NCBI RefSeq assembly: GCF_016342275.1
Contig: NZ_JAEIOT010000007.1
Coordinates: forward strand, 709,083-773,082
Reading direction: 5' to 3'
DNA from: Corynebacterium marambiense
Lineage (GTDB): Bacteria > Actinomycetota > Actinomycetes > Mycobacteriales > Mycobacteriaceae
Length of the DNA: 64,000 nucleotides
A program made the position numbers and the translations under genes. Under the pieces are notes generated by a model. That model searched no databases. It was not told the origin of the DNA and saw only the letters and a program-made list of their open reading frames with translations. Positions 43,633 to 53,216 of this stretch are shown in pieces. The stretch's first letter is position 1. Each line of letters opens with the position of its first letter.

Positions 43633-44811
43633 TTAATCCTCAGCGACGAGAATGTCCGCGATGATGCCGTCGGCGAGCAGCCGCCCGCCGTCGGTGAGCG
43701 CCAGCCGACGCCGACCTTCGGCACGACAGATCCACCGGAGCAGACCGGACTCCACGTACCCGGCGATGACTTGCTCAGCGCCGGGGCGCAGATCCGACTC
43801 ATCAACACCGTCGCGTAGCCGCAGGCCGAGCATCAGTTTCTCGGTGTGCCGGTCGATGTCGGAGAGCCGTTCGGAGTCCTTGACCGGCAGCTCACCCCGC
43901 GCACAGGCGGCCGCGTAGGTGCGCGGGTGTTTGACGTTGAAGAAGCGGATCCCGCCGAGGTGGGAGTGGGCGCCGGGTCCCGCACCCCACCAATCGCCGT
44001 CACGCCAGTAGCCGATGTTGTGGTGGCATTCCCCACCGGGGCGGGCCCAGTTGGACACCTCGTACCAGTCGAATCCGGCGCCGCGCAGGGCGTCGTCGAT
44101 GAGCTGGTAGCGGTCGGCGAGCACATCCTCGTCGGGTGCGGGGAGCAGCCCCTTGTTCACTTTGCGCGCCATGGCGGTGCCGTCCTCGACGATCAGCGAA
44201 TAGGCGGAGACGTGGTCGACCTCCGCCGAGAGAATTGCGTCGAGGGTGGCGCGGACGTCATCGTCGGTTTCGGTGGGGGTTCCGTAGATCATGTCGAGGT
44301 TGACGTGCTCGAACCCGGCGGCCCGGGCCTCGCGTGCCGCGGCAATGGGCCGCCCCGGTGTGTGCCGCCGTTCGAGGACAGCCAGAACGTTGCCCGCTGC
44401 GGACTGCATACCGAGGGAGATCCGGGTGAACCCCGCGCCCCGCAGCCGGTCGAAGAACTCGGGTGACGTGGATTCCGGATTGGATTCGGTCGTGACTTCG
44501 GCGCCTGGGGCGATGCCGATGTGGGTCCGGACGCCTGCGAGGAGCCGGGTGAGGCCATCGGCCCCCAGCATGGACGGGGTACCGCCGCCGACGAATACGG
44601 TCTCTGCGGGGCGGAGGATCCCGTCATTGTCCATCCGCTCCGCAGCGAGCCGAAGTTCGATGTCGAGTGCGGCGAGATAGCTCTCCGGGTCGGCACCGGT
44701 GCCGAGTTCGCCGGGGGTGTAGGTGTTGAAGTCGCAGTAGCCGCACCGGCTGGCGCAGAAGGGCACGTGGACGTACACCCCGAAGGGTGTCGCCGGGTCA
44801 GCTCCGGTCAC
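43633..44811 (-). CDS. hemW: Radical SAM heme chaperone HemW (coproporphyrinogen dehydrogenase-like)
   Basis: A 392-residue radical SAM protein. The cluster motif is VHVPFCASRCGYCDFNTY (C-x3-C-x2-C). FVGGGTPSMLG, EVTTESNPES and ISLGMQSA continue the fold, and a HemN-type C-terminal domain ends it. It lacks the extended N-terminus of true HemN, so HemW (heme insertion) is the better call. The start is a GTG at 44811 that overlaps the upstream gene's stop by 4 bases. It converges on the exporter operon. Confidence 0.92.
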   Translation of the reverse strand: MTGADPATPFGVYVHVPFCASRCGYCDFNTYTPGELGTGADPESYLAALDIELRLAAERMDNDGILRPAETVFVGGGTPSMLGADGLTRLLAGVRTHIGIAPGAEVTTESNPESTSPEFFDRLRGAGFTRISLGMQSAAGNVLAVLERRHTPGRPIAAAREARAAGFEHVNLDMIYGTPTETDDDVRATLDAILSAEVDHVSAYSLIVEDGTAMARKVNKGLLPAPDEDVLADRYQLIDDALRGAGFDWYEVSNWARPGGECHHNIGYWRDGDWWGAGPGAHSHLGGIRFFNVKHPRTYAAACARGELPVKDSERLSDIDRHTEKLMLGLRLRDGVDESDLRPGAEQVIAGYVESGLLRWICRAEGRRRLALTDGGRLLADGIIADILVAED

Positions 44812-45509
44812 GAGGCGAAGCCACCGCCGTGTGCGCCCCTGTTGCGCGCGAGTTTGCGGGCGACCTTGGCGACGACGGCGTCGACCCGGGCGCGCTCCAG
44901 TAGGAAGGTCGGGGGATTGCTGCCGCGCATGGTGCGGCAATAGGCGGGATGCTGCCGGGCAACGGTGGTGAGCCAGCCGTCGGCGGCGGCATCGACGAGG
45001 GTCCGGGTGTGGGCGAACATGAGGGGCAGGCTGACCGCGTCGAGATCATCGGCGGCGACAGCGGTCTGGTCGAGCACCCACTCGACGATGGCCTCGAGCT
45101 GCGTGACAACGTCCCGGGTGCGGGCGGACAGCGAATCACTGAGCTCGCGGACGATCACCGGCGCGACGGAAAGCGGATGGACGGTGGTTAGGGCGGTGTC
45201 GTCGAGAAGTTCGGGACGTTCCACCTCGGGGGAGCGGGCGACCGCGCCACGCACGCTAACAGATCCGGACCGGATTCCGGAGGTCAGTGCCTGGCGGAGA
45301 CCGATGAGCTCAGCGACCGTGCGTCTGGAGTCAGTACGGGCCTCGTCGATGATGAGCTCGAACTCTGCGTGACAGTCGACAACGAGCTCCTCGTCGTAGT
45401 CAGCGATCGCCTGGGCGAGGTGCTCGATGTATTCCGCGACCTCGTCGCCGATGTTGTAGACCTCCTGGGTCAGCTCACGGTGGCGCAGCAGGGCGTCAGA
45501 CTGTGGCAA
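44808..45509 (-). CDS. Conserved hypothetical helical protein
   Basis: A 233-residue, mostly alpha-helical cytoplasmic protein (LTQEVYNIGDEVAEYIEHLAQ..., LEAIVEWVLDQTAVAADD), ending in a basic RKLARNRGAHGGG tail. No family is recognised. It overlaps hemW by 4 bases, so they are an operon. The start chosen is a TTG at 45509 with GAGGAG 5 bases upstream; the frame stays open to a TTG at 45557. Confidence 0.7.
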   Translation of the reverse strand: MPQSDALLRHRELTQEVYNIGDEVAEYIEHLAQAIADYDEELVVDCHAEFELIIDEARTDSRRTVAELIGLRQALTSGIRSGSVSVRGAVARSPEVERPELLDDTALTTVHPLSVAPVIVRELSDSLSARTRDVVTQLEAIVEWVLDQTAVAADDLDAVSLPLMFAHTRTLVDAAADGWLTTVARQHPAYCRTMRGSNPPTFLLERARVDAVVAKVARKLARNRGAHGGGFAS

Positions 45510-45711
45510 GGCTGCTCCTCGGTGGGTCTGCCCGGGGTAATCGGGAGGGTCGGTCAAGATCGGCGGGCCTCCGCCTGTGGCGGGTGCTCCGGTTACAGAA
45601 CTCTAAGCGCATTCGCTGGTTTGTTGTGGGTGCCCCGCCGATGACACGCCCGCCACACCGATGTTACTGGAGTGGCGGGTGTGGTTACGGGGGTGTCCCA
45701 TGCAGCGGTTA

Positions 45712-47541
45712 TTAGCGCTTGTACAGCTGGCGGATCTCCTTGTTGAACCGCTGTGCTACGACGTTCCGCTTGATCTTCATCGTCGGCGTCAGCTCATTCT
45801 CTTCCTCGGACAGATCCCGGTCCAGGATGTAGAACTTCTTGATCGCCTCGGCGTGACTCACCATCGAGTTGCAGTCGTTGATGGCGTCCTGGATCTCGGC
45901 CCGGAGTACCGGGTCGGTCACCATGTCGGCCACCGACTTCGACTCCGGGAAGTTCCTCGTGAGCTTCCACCGACGGAACGCCTCCTCGTCGAGCGCGATC
46001 AGCACACCGACGAACGGCTTGCCGTCGCCGACAACCAGGGCCTGGCTGATCAGCGGATGGCTCCGCAGCCGGTCCTCCATCGGCCCCGGAGAGACGTTCT
46101 TGCCGCTCGCGGTGACGATAAGGTCCTTCTTCCGGCCCGTGATCACCAGATGGCCGGAATCCAGGAGCTCGCCCAGGTCACCGGTGTTGAACCAGCCGTC
46201 GACGAAGGACTCACCTGTCGCCTCCTCGTTGTGCCAGTAGCCGTCGAAGACCATCTCACCCTTGACGAGGATTTCCCCATCCTCGTTAACCCGGGCAGCC
46301 ATGCCGCCGATCGGGCGACCGACGGACCCAATGATGTTGTCGTCGAAGTTCACCGTCACGGCGGCGGTGGTCTCGGTCAGGCCGTAGCCTTCGTAGACAG
46401 TCACCCCGATCCCGCGGAAGAAGTGCGCCAGGTCCGGGGTCATCGCCGAGCCGCCGGAGATGCAGTATTTCACGCTCGCGCCCATCGCCTCACGGATCTT
46501 CGAGTAGACGAGCTTGTCGAAAGCCCGGTGCTTTAGGCGCAGCGCCCGCGACGGGCCGTCGTCCGTGTCCAGCGCCTTCGAGTAGTCTTGAGCGACCTTC
46601 TCCGCTTTGAGGAACAGTGCCCCCTGGACGGGACCGTTGTCCTGGGCGTTCGCCGCGGCACCGTTGCGCACCTTCTCGAATACCCGCGGAACGCCGAGAA
46701 TCAGGTTCGGACGGGCTCGCTGGAATTCGACCGACAGCGTGGAGAAATCGGACCAGTGCGACTGCGTCGCCCCGGAGATCGTGATCGCGAGGCTCACCGC
46801 ACGGGAGAACACGTGCGCGAGCGGAAGGAACGTCAGCACCCGGGAACCGGGCACTGCTATCGCACCCACCGGGTGCGTAATCAGGGCCCGTGCCTCGGCC
46901 AACCAGTTGCGGTGGGTCAGCCGACAGCCCTTCGGACGCCCTGTCGTTCCCGAGGTGTAGACCAGTGACGCTAGATCCGCCGACTTCGTCGCGGCGATCC
47001 GCTCATCGACCGCGGCGTCCTCGATCGGACGCCCCTCGAACTTCAGGGTGTTGATCGCCGAGGCATTGATCTCGAGTATGCGCCGCAAACGGGAGGTCGA
47101 CCCCTTCAGAGACGGCGAGCCGTCCGGCCCGAGCTCGAGGTGCCGCATCAGCTCGGTATGGTCGCGGGTTTCGGTCACGGCGAACACCGCACCCGAATCC
47201 TCGATGATCCACTGGACCTGGCTCAGGGAGGAAGACCCGTAGATCGGAACGCTGACCGCACCGGCAGCCCAGATCGCAAAGTCTAGGAGCGTCCATTCGT
47301 AGCGGGTCTCGCTAAGAAGCGCGATGCGGTCCCCCTGCTGTACGCCGTTCGCGATAAACCCCTTGGCGACCTCGTAGACCTCGTCCAGAAACTCCTGTGC
47401 GGTGACGCTGACCCACTCGAAATTCTGTGGCTTGGTGAACATCACCCCATAGGGGCGCACCTTCACCAGGTCGATCAATGCCGTCAGACACGTCTCATCG
47501 GGGCCGATTTCGTATTTCGCGGGGGTTGAGAATTCCTGCAC
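45712..47541 (-). CDS. Long-chain fatty-acid-CoA ligase (FadD15-like)
   Basis: A 609-residue acyl-CoA synthetase. The P-loop is LVYTSGTTGRPKGC, and VYEGYGLTETTAAVTVNF is the adenylate/substrate motif. GWFNTGDLGELLDSGHLVITGRKKDLIVTASGKNV is the hinge region. LAHVFSRAVSLAITISGA is typical of the FadD15/FadD13-like long-chain group. It activates fatty acids as acyl-AMP and then acyl-CoA. GGAAGGATC precedes the GTG start. It lies opposite malQ with a 175-base divergent region. Confidence 0.93.
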   Translation of the reverse strand: MQEFSTPAKYEIGPDETCLTALIDLVKVRPYGVMFTKPQNFEWVSVTAQEFLDEVYEVAKGFIANGVQQGDRIALLSETRYEWTLLDFAIWAAGAVSVPIYGSSSLSQVQWIIEDSGAVFAVTETRDHTELMRHLELGPDGSPSLKGSTSRLRRILEINASAINTLKFEGRPIEDAAVDERIAATKSADLASLVYTSGTTGRPKGCRLTHRNWLAEARALITHPVGAIAVPGSRVLTFLPLAHVFSRAVSLAITISGATQSHWSDFSTLSVEFQRARPNLILGVPRVFEKVRNGAAANAQDNGPVQGALFLKAEKVAQDYSKALDTDDGPSRALRLKHRAFDKLVYSKIREAMGASVKYCISGGSAMTPDLAHFFRGIGVTVYEGYGLTETTAAVTVNFDDNIIGSVGRPIGGMAARVNEDGEILVKGEMVFDGYWHNEEATGESFVDGWFNTGDLGELLDSGHLVITGRKKDLIVTASGKNVSPGPMEDRLRSHPLISQALVVGDGKPFVGVLIALDEEAFRRWKLTRNFPESKSVADMVTDPVLRAEIQDAINDCNSMVSHAEAIKKFYILDRDLSEEENELTPTMKIKRNVVAQRFNKEIRQLYKR

Positions 47542-47716
47542 TGATGATCCTTCCGCATGCGGTACGCCCAGGATCACGGCTCAAACCGTGGACGGGAACC
47601 GCCATCGCTCGATTGTCTTCCCGCCAAATTTACCCCTCGTCCCCCGGTACTGAGCGGTTGCCTCCGTTTCGGGCGAGTCCCTTGACGGGGTGAGGGGTGC
47701 GTTCGGATACGGCAGG

Positions 47717-49897
47717 ATGGCAAGATGGTTGCCCGTGACCTATATCAATGAGCTGAAGTCCCTGGCAGACCTCTACGGGGTGGCGACCAGCTACCACACC
47801 TCCACGGGGGAACTGGTCGAGGTATCGGAAGATACCCTGACAAAGACCCTCACCGCACTCGGGGTGGATATCCTCCGCGGCGAGGACGAGCCGACCTCCG
47901 ATTCCCTGGCCGCCGCACGCCAGGCCCACCTGGACTCGCGGTTCACCCGCCCACTGCCGCCCTGCGTCGTCACCATTGCGGGACAGCCCCGCGAGTTCAT
48001 CGTCCACGTCCACGACGGGGAACCGGTCACCGTGACCATCACCCTCGAAGACGGAGAAACCGTCTCCCCGCAGCAGGTCGACAACTTCGTCGAGGCCCGC
48101 ACCATCGACGGGATCACCTGGGGCGAAGCCAGCTTCGCCGTCCCCACTGATCTCCCTCTCGGCTGGCACACGCTGTCCATGGAATCTACCGGCGGAGTCA
48201 GCGGCTCCTGCCAGCTCATCGTCACACCCGCCCGACTCAGCACCTCCGACCGGTACCTACGCACTCCGGTCTCCGGCGTCATGGCACAGCTCTACTCCAC
48301 GAGATCACGGGACAGCTGGGGCATCGGCGACTTCGGTGACCTCCGCGATCTCGGACAATCACTGGCGAAGAACGCGGACGCCGATTTCCTCCTCATCAAC
48401 CCCCTCCACGCGGCTGAACCGTTTCCCCCAGTGGAGGACTCCCCCTACCTGCCGACGACGCGCCGGTTCACCAATCCGCTGTACATCCGGGTCGAGGACA
48501 TCGCGGAATACGAACTCCTCTCCCCCGCCGACCGCGTCCGGATCGAGGACATCGCGGCGACGTTCAAGGCCGACAACACCTCTCCGGATGAGATCAGCCG
48601 CAACCCGATCTACACAGCGAAGCTCTCGGTACTGCGGGAGATCTACGAGCTGCCGATGATCCCATCACGAGCCGAGGCATTCACCGCCTATCTGGAGAAG
48701 GAGGGCCAGGGCCTCGACGACTTCGCCAGGTGGTGCGCACGCCGCGAACTTGAGGTGCTCGCCGCAGGCGGCACCGTTCCCGGGGTCGACGCCGCAGATG
48801 GACGCACCGTCGAAGAGGCGGCCGGCTTCTACCGTTGGCTGCAGTGGATCTGCGACGACCAGCTCGAATCCGCACAGAAAGCCGCCACCGACGCAGGCAT
48901 GTCCATCGGTGTGATGGCCGACCTCGCCGTCGGCGTGCATCCCGGCGGTGCCGACGCTGAGAATCTCTCCGGTGTCCTCGTTCAGGCGGCCTCGGTCGGC
49001 GCCCCACCGGACGACTACAACCAGCAGGGTCAGGACTGGTCGCAGCCGCCGTGGCACCCCGAGCGGCTCGCCGAGTGCGGCTACGCCCCCTGGCGGGACA
49101 TGCTCCGCACCGTCCTCCGACACTCCGGGGGAATCCGGGTCGATCACGTCCTCGGACTGTTCCGCCTCTGGTGGATCCCGCGCATGCAACCGCCGACGAC
49201 TGGCACCTACGTCCACTACGATTACTCGGCCCTCGTCGGCATCCTCGCCCTCGAGGCCGAGCGCGCCGGTGCGGTCGTGATCGGCGAGGATCTGGGAACC
49301 TTCGAACCGTGGGTACAGGAGGTTCTGGCGAGCCGCGGGATCATGGGGACCTCAATCCTGTGGTTCGAGCACGATCCCGAGATCTCCGGCCCCCGTAGGC
49401 AGGACCGCTACCGCGAACTCGCACTGACCTCGGTCACCACCCACGATCTCCCCCCAACCGCAGGGATGCTCCGCGGCGAACACATCCAGCTCCGCGAACG
49501 GCTCGGACTGTTCTCCACGGACCCGGTGGATGAGGACCGTGGGGATCTCGCATGGCAGAACGAGGTACTTGCCCGGATCCAGGAGCACGGCTGCTTCGCC
49601 GGAACCGCCGTCGAGGGCCGCAGCTTCCACGGCGCCGTCCGCGGCGACCGGGGTCCGATCCGGGAACTGCTCGTCGGTATGCACCGGTACATCGCGGGTA
49701 CCCCATCGGCGCTCGTATGCACCTCACTGGTCGACATGGTCGGGGACGTCCGCGCGCAGAATCAGCCGGGTACGACCCACGACTTGTACCCGAACTGGTG
49801 TGTACCCCTCTGTGACGGGTCCGGAGAGGTCGTTTTGATCGAGGATCTCCCCGAGAACCCGTGGTTCCGGGCCGTGGCCGAGGCGTCCAAGCGCTGA
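47717..49897 (+). CDS. malQ: 4-alpha-glucanotransferase (amylomaltase)
   Basis: A 726-residue GH77 enzyme that disproportionates maltodextrins. The catalytic residues are visible: nucleophile Asp in GGIRVDHVLGLFRLWWIP, acid/base Glu in VIGEDLGTFEPWV and stabilising Asp in VTTHDLPPTAGML. A ~175-residue N-terminal beta domain precedes the catalytic part, as in corynebacterial and mycobacterial MalQ. The start is uncertain: ATG at 47717 or GTG at 47735. With treS and maltokinase nearby it suits maltose, trehalose and glycogen turnover. Confidence 0.94.
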   Translation: MARWLPVTYINELKSLADLYGVATSYHTSTGELVEVSEDTLTKTLTALGVDILRGEDEPTSDSLAAARQAHLDSRFTRPLPPCVVTIAGQPREFIVHVHDGEPVTVTITLEDGETVSPQQVDNFVEARTIDGITWGEASFAVPTDLPLGWHTLSMESTGGVSGSCQLIVTPARLSTSDRYLRTPVSGVMAQLYSTRSRDSWGIGDFGDLRDLGQSLAKNADADFLLINPLHAAEPFPPVEDSPYLPTTRRFTNPLYIRVEDIAEYELLSPADRVRIEDIAATFKADNTSPDEISRNPIYTAKLSVLREIYELPMIPSRAEAFTAYLEKEGQGLDDFARWCARRELEVLAAGGTVPGVDAADGRTVEEAAGFYRWLQWICDDQLESAQKAATDAGMSIGVMADLAVGVHPGGADAENLSGVLVQAASVGAPPDDYNQQGQDWSQPPWHPERLAECGYAPWRDMLRTVLRHSGGIRVDHVLGLFRLWWIPRMQPPTTGTYVHYDYSALVGILALEAERAGAVVIGEDLGTFEPWVQEVLASRGIMGTSILWFEHDPEISGPRRQDRYRELALTSVTTHDLPPTAGMLRGEHIQLRERLGLFSTDPVDEDRGDLAWQNEVLARIQEHGCFAGTAVEGRSFHGAVRGDRGPIRELLVGMHRYIAGTPSALVCTSLVDMVGDVRAQNQPGTTHDLYPNWCVPLCDGSGEVVLIEDLPENPWFRAVAEASKR

Positions 49898-49902
49898 ACA
49901 AG

Positions 49903-49955
49903 GAAGTAGAGGATCTCCGCGCGCAGAAACATCCGTGCGCCCGATCCTCTACTTC
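49903..49955. terminator. Terminator between malQ and the small membrane protein gene
   Basis: GAAGTAGAGGATC (49903-49915) pairs perfectly with GATCCTCTACTTC (49943-49955). The loop can fold further through GCGCGCA/TGCGC. It starts 5 bases after the malQ stop and can also serve the minus-strand gene. Confidence 0.8.
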
Positions 49956-49971
49956 TTCGTGCCACGAACGG

Positions 49972-50085
49972 CTAGATGAGCGTGACCAGCCAGCCGATGA
50001 TCACGAGCAGGAGGAGCGCCACCAGGGCCAGCTTCACCCGGGAACGGCCGTAGTTGCGCTTCTTCTTAGGTGCCTGGTTACTCAT
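49972..50085 (-). CDS. Small single-span membrane protein (37 residues)
   Basis: The ORF encodes a basic N-terminus MSNQAPKKKRNYGRSRVK followed by one clear membrane helix (LALVALLLLVIIGWLVTLI) that reaches the C-terminus. The strict basic-then-hydrophobic plan, GC-rich third positions and placement between a terminator and another membrane-protein gene make it a likely real gene. The ribosome site is weak. Topology would be N-in by the positive-inside rule. Function is unknown. Confidence 0.65.
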   Translation of the reverse strand: MSNQAPKKKRNYGRSRVKLALVALLLLVIIGWLVTLI

Positions 50086-50157
50086 ACCGGTTCTCAGCCA
50101 CTGCTTTCTCTTCAACACATCATCTCCGCCAGTGAGGCGGTGCTGCCGAGGACCAGT

Positions 50158-50448
50158 CTAGTCCCCCGGAACCACCGGGTCGGAGATGGATACGATCCGC
50201 ACTCCGCCGGGGCCTTCGGCCTGCGAGCGCAGGACCATCCGGGACACTGCCACACCATCACCGCGCCCCGTCACACGCTCATACATGTTGCCTGCGGTGT
50301 TGATGACCTTGAGCAGCATCGCAGCCAACGGCACGCAGATCAGCAGAACGGCGACCATCACCAGGGGTGTCTGAATCCACAACGGTGCACCGGTGAGCCA
50401 CTGCCCGATCCAGTCGAGTACCGCGGTGACGGCCATGGAAATATTCAT
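50158..50448 (-). CDS. Small membrane protein, hypothetical
   Basis: A 96-residue protein with two hydrophobic stretches (MAVTAVLDWIGQWL, LVMVAVLLICVPLAAMLLKV) and a cytoplasmic-looking tail with SQAEGPGGVRIVSI. No family is recognised. It precedes the 37-residue membrane protein gene by 72 bases on the same strand, and the two may form a unit. Confidence 0.6.
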   Translation of the reverse strand: MNISMAVTAVLDWIGQWLTGAPLWIQTPLVMVAVLLICVPLAAMLLKVINTAGNMYERVTGRGDGVAVSRMVLRSQAEGPGGVRIVSISDPVVPGD

Positions 50449-50565
50449 GATGCCGCGAGTCTAGTCAATGTCCGAAGACCACAGCCTTCTCTCGAAATAA
50501 ATCAGGCAACGCATAGGTCCAACTCACGGTAGATCGTCAGAAAATCAGGGCCGATGCAGGCTTCC

Positions 50566-50953
50566 TTAAGCATGGGGTGTTGCTTCCTTCACCGCCAGAT
50601 ACGGTGAGATATCCGGATGGGAACCCGGTACACGATTCACCATCATGTTAGGACACACCCACAGGGAATCATTTTCCGGATCACGGTTCCGGTGGCTGAC
50701 TCGACTCAGATGAACGGTCTCGTGACCACGTATACCGTTCACGAAGCGGCACCCGTACCTTTTCGGACGTGCAGCCCCTTGGCCTACTAGGCAGAGTCGG
50801 AAGCCAGACACAGAGATCGCGGCCATCCGCTCTAGTTGGTGCAGTCAAGGCCTGAATGTGCAGGATAGGCAGAGAGTAACCGAGCGGAGAACTCGCACCG
50901 GATTTCCTTTTGCCGCACCCAGCACATTCTGATATATTGAACATTTGTTTCAT
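50566..50953 (-). pseudogene. Possible frameshifted zinc-finger/HNH-like gene remnant
   Basis: Two minus-strand frames follow each other with a shift. The first (from 50953) begins with a Cys-x-x-Cys segment, NISECAGCGKRKSG. The second (to 50566) contains HLSRVSHRNRDPENDSLWVCPN, which resembles the His and N-x-L-x-x-x-C-P-N core of HNH endonucleases. Together they look like a short broken HNH-type protein, but the likeness is weak and the lower GC here makes chance frames more likely. No intact gene is claimed. Confidence 0.3.
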
Positions 50954-51208
50954 TTACCACATCCAGACAATCTTTCCGAAGGCTGAAGGGGTAGAACTAT
51001 TGGGTTTCACTTTCAATATATATCGGCTTTAAACCCTAGAACCAATGAGATTGACTGTTGACCGAAAACCTGCAATCTGTAAAATTCAAAGTAGAGAATC
51101 CGTCAGAACTATTCGAAATCAGTTCGATCAGGTTGTGCGATTACTCGTCCCAAAAGAGAAAAAATGGGCGGCGCACGCCGAAAGTGCCACAGAAAGGGAA
51201 AAGAAACC

Positions 51209-51349
51209 ATGTTCAGAGTCGAAGCCGAGAAGACCCCCAGGGGAAACTACAATGTCGCCGCAACCTGTAGCAAAGGCCACACTGCCTACAAGAAAGCAGG
51301 AGACACAAGCAATAAGTATCGGTGCCCCTACTGCGGACACGACATGTAA
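51209..51349 (+). CDS. Small zinc-ribbon peptide (46 residues)
   Basis: The ORF has two ligand clusters, CSKGH and the C-terminal CPYCGHDM, about 30 residues apart, as in small zinc-ribbon or rubredoxin-like proteins. An A-rich AAAGGGAAAAG precedes the ATG. It lies in a lower-GC patch, which suggests recent acquisition. A hairpin terminator lies 115 bases downstream on the same strand. The family is unknown. Confidence 0.55.
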   Translation: MFRVEAEKTPRGNYNVAATCSKGHTAYKKAGDTSNKYRCPYCGHDM

Positions 51350-51463
51350 ACCCACTATGTCAATTAATTGAGATTACTTTTGTGACTGGTGGAGGTAAGC
51401 CAGAAGTTTGCCTTAATTGGCTTTGAAGAACCACCCTCCCGCCGAAAACACACTTATCTCAAG

Positions 51464-51507
51464 ATGTGCCGGATCCTCGAAATATCAACGATCCGGCACA
51501 TACTTTT
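51464..51507 (+). terminator. Intrinsic terminator
   Basis: ATGTGCCGGATC (51464-51475) pairs with GATCCGGCACAT (51490-51501) and is followed by ACTTTTTA. It is the only strong structure between the zinc-ribbon gene and the esterase gene, and it is oriented to end the zinc-ribbon transcript. Confidence 0.8.
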
Positions 51508-51785
51508 TAGCTACTTTTCGCGCACCATGACACCGCGATGGGTTTACTACCCGCTATCACCACCAACCTTCCGGAAGCCTCTAGAAGGTCACCATCTATT
51601 TTTGAGGTTGATTCCGAGTAGCTGTACCGCGCCAGGTTCTGCACCGAACACGAATGAAAGTGTGATGTCCAAACCGCAATCGCCGGCCACCGTCCGTGCG
51701 GTGCGTCCACGCGACTCCGCTGGCACCCGAGCAATCAACTGCAGGTATCTCCACCCGGCACACGGTGGTTGCTAGCCTGAGAATC
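51508..51785. other. Region between the terminator and the carboxylesterase gene
   Basis: About 280 bases in which I see no gene. The last part holds the esterase promoter. A short palindrome TCAATTAATTGA lies further left at 51360-51371, of unknown meaning. Confidence 0.4.
51773..51778 (+). promoter_or_regulatory. Leaderless-type -10 element of the carboxylesterase gene
   Basis: TAGCCT is followed by 7 bases and the ATG at 51786. No ribosome site is present. Confidence 0.55.
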
Positions 51786-53171
51786 ATGGTTTCCTCCCCG
51801 ACCCTGCAGATCCAGACCCCTGATGCGGTCGCCACCGGCGTGATCACCTCCCCTTCAGGTACGGGACGGCAGCGGGGCGGGGACACCGTCACTTTTTATT
51901 CACTGCCCTACTCGCACATCCCGTCCCCCTTCGCCGCCGCGGAACCGTTGCGGGAACGAGTCACCGTCGATGCGACTGTCCCGAAGGCACGCCAGGTGGG
52001 GCTCACGGTCAGCGCACCGGTTTCCGCCGTCCGGGCCGCCGCGGACGGCGGTGCGCTGCCACCGGATCTGCCCGTGATCGCCTTCCTCCACGGCGGACGC
52101 TACGAGTCGGGGCACCATGACGGATCCTGGTACGGCGGTCAGGCCTTCGCCCGGGACGAGGTGGTGTTTGTCTCCATCGGGTACCGGATGGCGTTCGAGG
52201 GGTTCGCGCATTTCGATGACGAGGACCCGGCGCACTACCGGGGCACCGATGACGCCGTCATGGCGCTGGAGTGGATTCAGCGGAACATCGAGTCCTTCGG
52301 CGGCGACCCAACGAATGTGACGTTGATGGGCCAGTCCGCGGGTGGCGGCATGGCCGTGTGGTTGGCCCGCAGGGACCACTACCGGGGCGCCTTCCGCCGG
52401 ATCGTCGCGCTCTCCCCCGGGTACCCGCGCCAGTCCTTCGACCGGCGCCGCCGCGCCCTGCCCTTCCTCGGCGGTTCCTCAACCCGGGAGAAACTGACGT
52501 CCCTGTCCCCGAAACGGCGGGACGCCCTCTACCGCCGCTACCGCGCCCGCTACATCACGGATTCCGCGGTGGGGCCGAACCCGTTCGACGGGTCACAGCT
52601 GGTCGATGTCCCCATCCTGCTGACACACACCGCCGACGAGTTCTATCTCGAGCCCATCGGCGCCTGGTGTGACGCCCGGGGTGTGGGGGCGAGGTTCGCC
52701 AGGATGTTCGCCCGGAACCTGGGGGCGACGATCGACCCCGGCGCGTACATCGACGCCTGCCGGACAATTGACCCGGATCGCGTCGCGGGCCGGATGATCG
52801 GCGATTCGACGATCCGACGCTGGGTGAGTTCCATCGCGGAGACCGCACCGGGGCCACTGTGGATGCTGCAGTTCACCGGCGACGGTAACCAGCCGGCGTT
52901 GCACTGCGCCGAACTTCCGCTGGTGTTCGACTGCCTGGGTACACTGCCTGCGCGGATCGACGCCCTTCTGGGCGCCGGTGCAGCCGAACGCCTGCAACCG
53001 GTGGCGGACAGGGTGCACTGTATGGTCCAGGCGTTCGCCCGCGGCGAACGCCCAGAGTGGCGGGAGTTCGACACCGACGGCGAGCGATACAGCCGGACAC
53101 TCGACATCACCACCGGGGCCATAGATTCCACCCGGGACCCTCTCGGGTACGTCCGTCGCGCCTTTCCCTGA
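51786..53171 (+). CDS. Type B carboxylesterase
   Basis: A 461-residue cytoplasmic esterase. It has the oxyanion HGG in VIAFLHGGRYESGHHDG, DDAVMALEWIQRNIESFGGDP and the nucleophile elbow VTLMGQSAGGGMAVWL, the standard signatures of the type B carboxylesterase/para-nitrobenzyl esterase family. DEFYLEPIG and later segments would carry the acid and His. Compared with the usual ~500 residues the C-terminal part is short. The start is set by the leaderless promoter. It lies 45 bases before treS with its own promoter between. Confidence 0.88.
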   Translation: MVSSPTLQIQTPDAVATGVITSPSGTGRQRGGDTVTFYSLPYSHIPSPFAAAEPLRERVTVDATVPKARQVGLTVSAPVSAVRAAADGGALPPDLPVIAFLHGGRYESGHHDGSWYGGQAFARDEVVFVSIGYRMAFEGFAHFDDEDPAHYRGTDDAVMALEWIQRNIESFGGDPTNVTLMGQSAGGGMAVWLARRDHYRGAFRRIVALSPGYPRQSFDRRRRALPFLGGSSTREKLTSLSPKRRDALYRRYRARYITDSAVGPNPFDGSQLVDVPILLTHTADEFYLEPIGAWCDARGVGARFARMFARNLGATIDPGAYIDACRTIDPDRVAGRMIGDSTIRRWVSSIAETAPGPLWMLQFTGDGNQPALHCAELPLVFDCLGTLPARIDALLGAGAAERLQPVADRVHCMVQAFARGERPEWREFDTDGERYSRTLDITTGAIDSTRDPLGYVRRAFP

Positions 53172-53203
53172 CCCCGGTTCTGCACGGAAGGAACCGGATT
53201 TTC

Positions 53204-53209
53204 TAATCT
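53204..53209 (+). promoter_or_regulatory. Leaderless-type -10 element of treS
   Basis: TAATCT is followed by 7 bases and the ATG at 53217; a weak TGCACG lies 17 bases upstream as -35. No ribosome site is present. Confidence 0.6.
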
Positions 53210-53216
53210 GGTGGGC

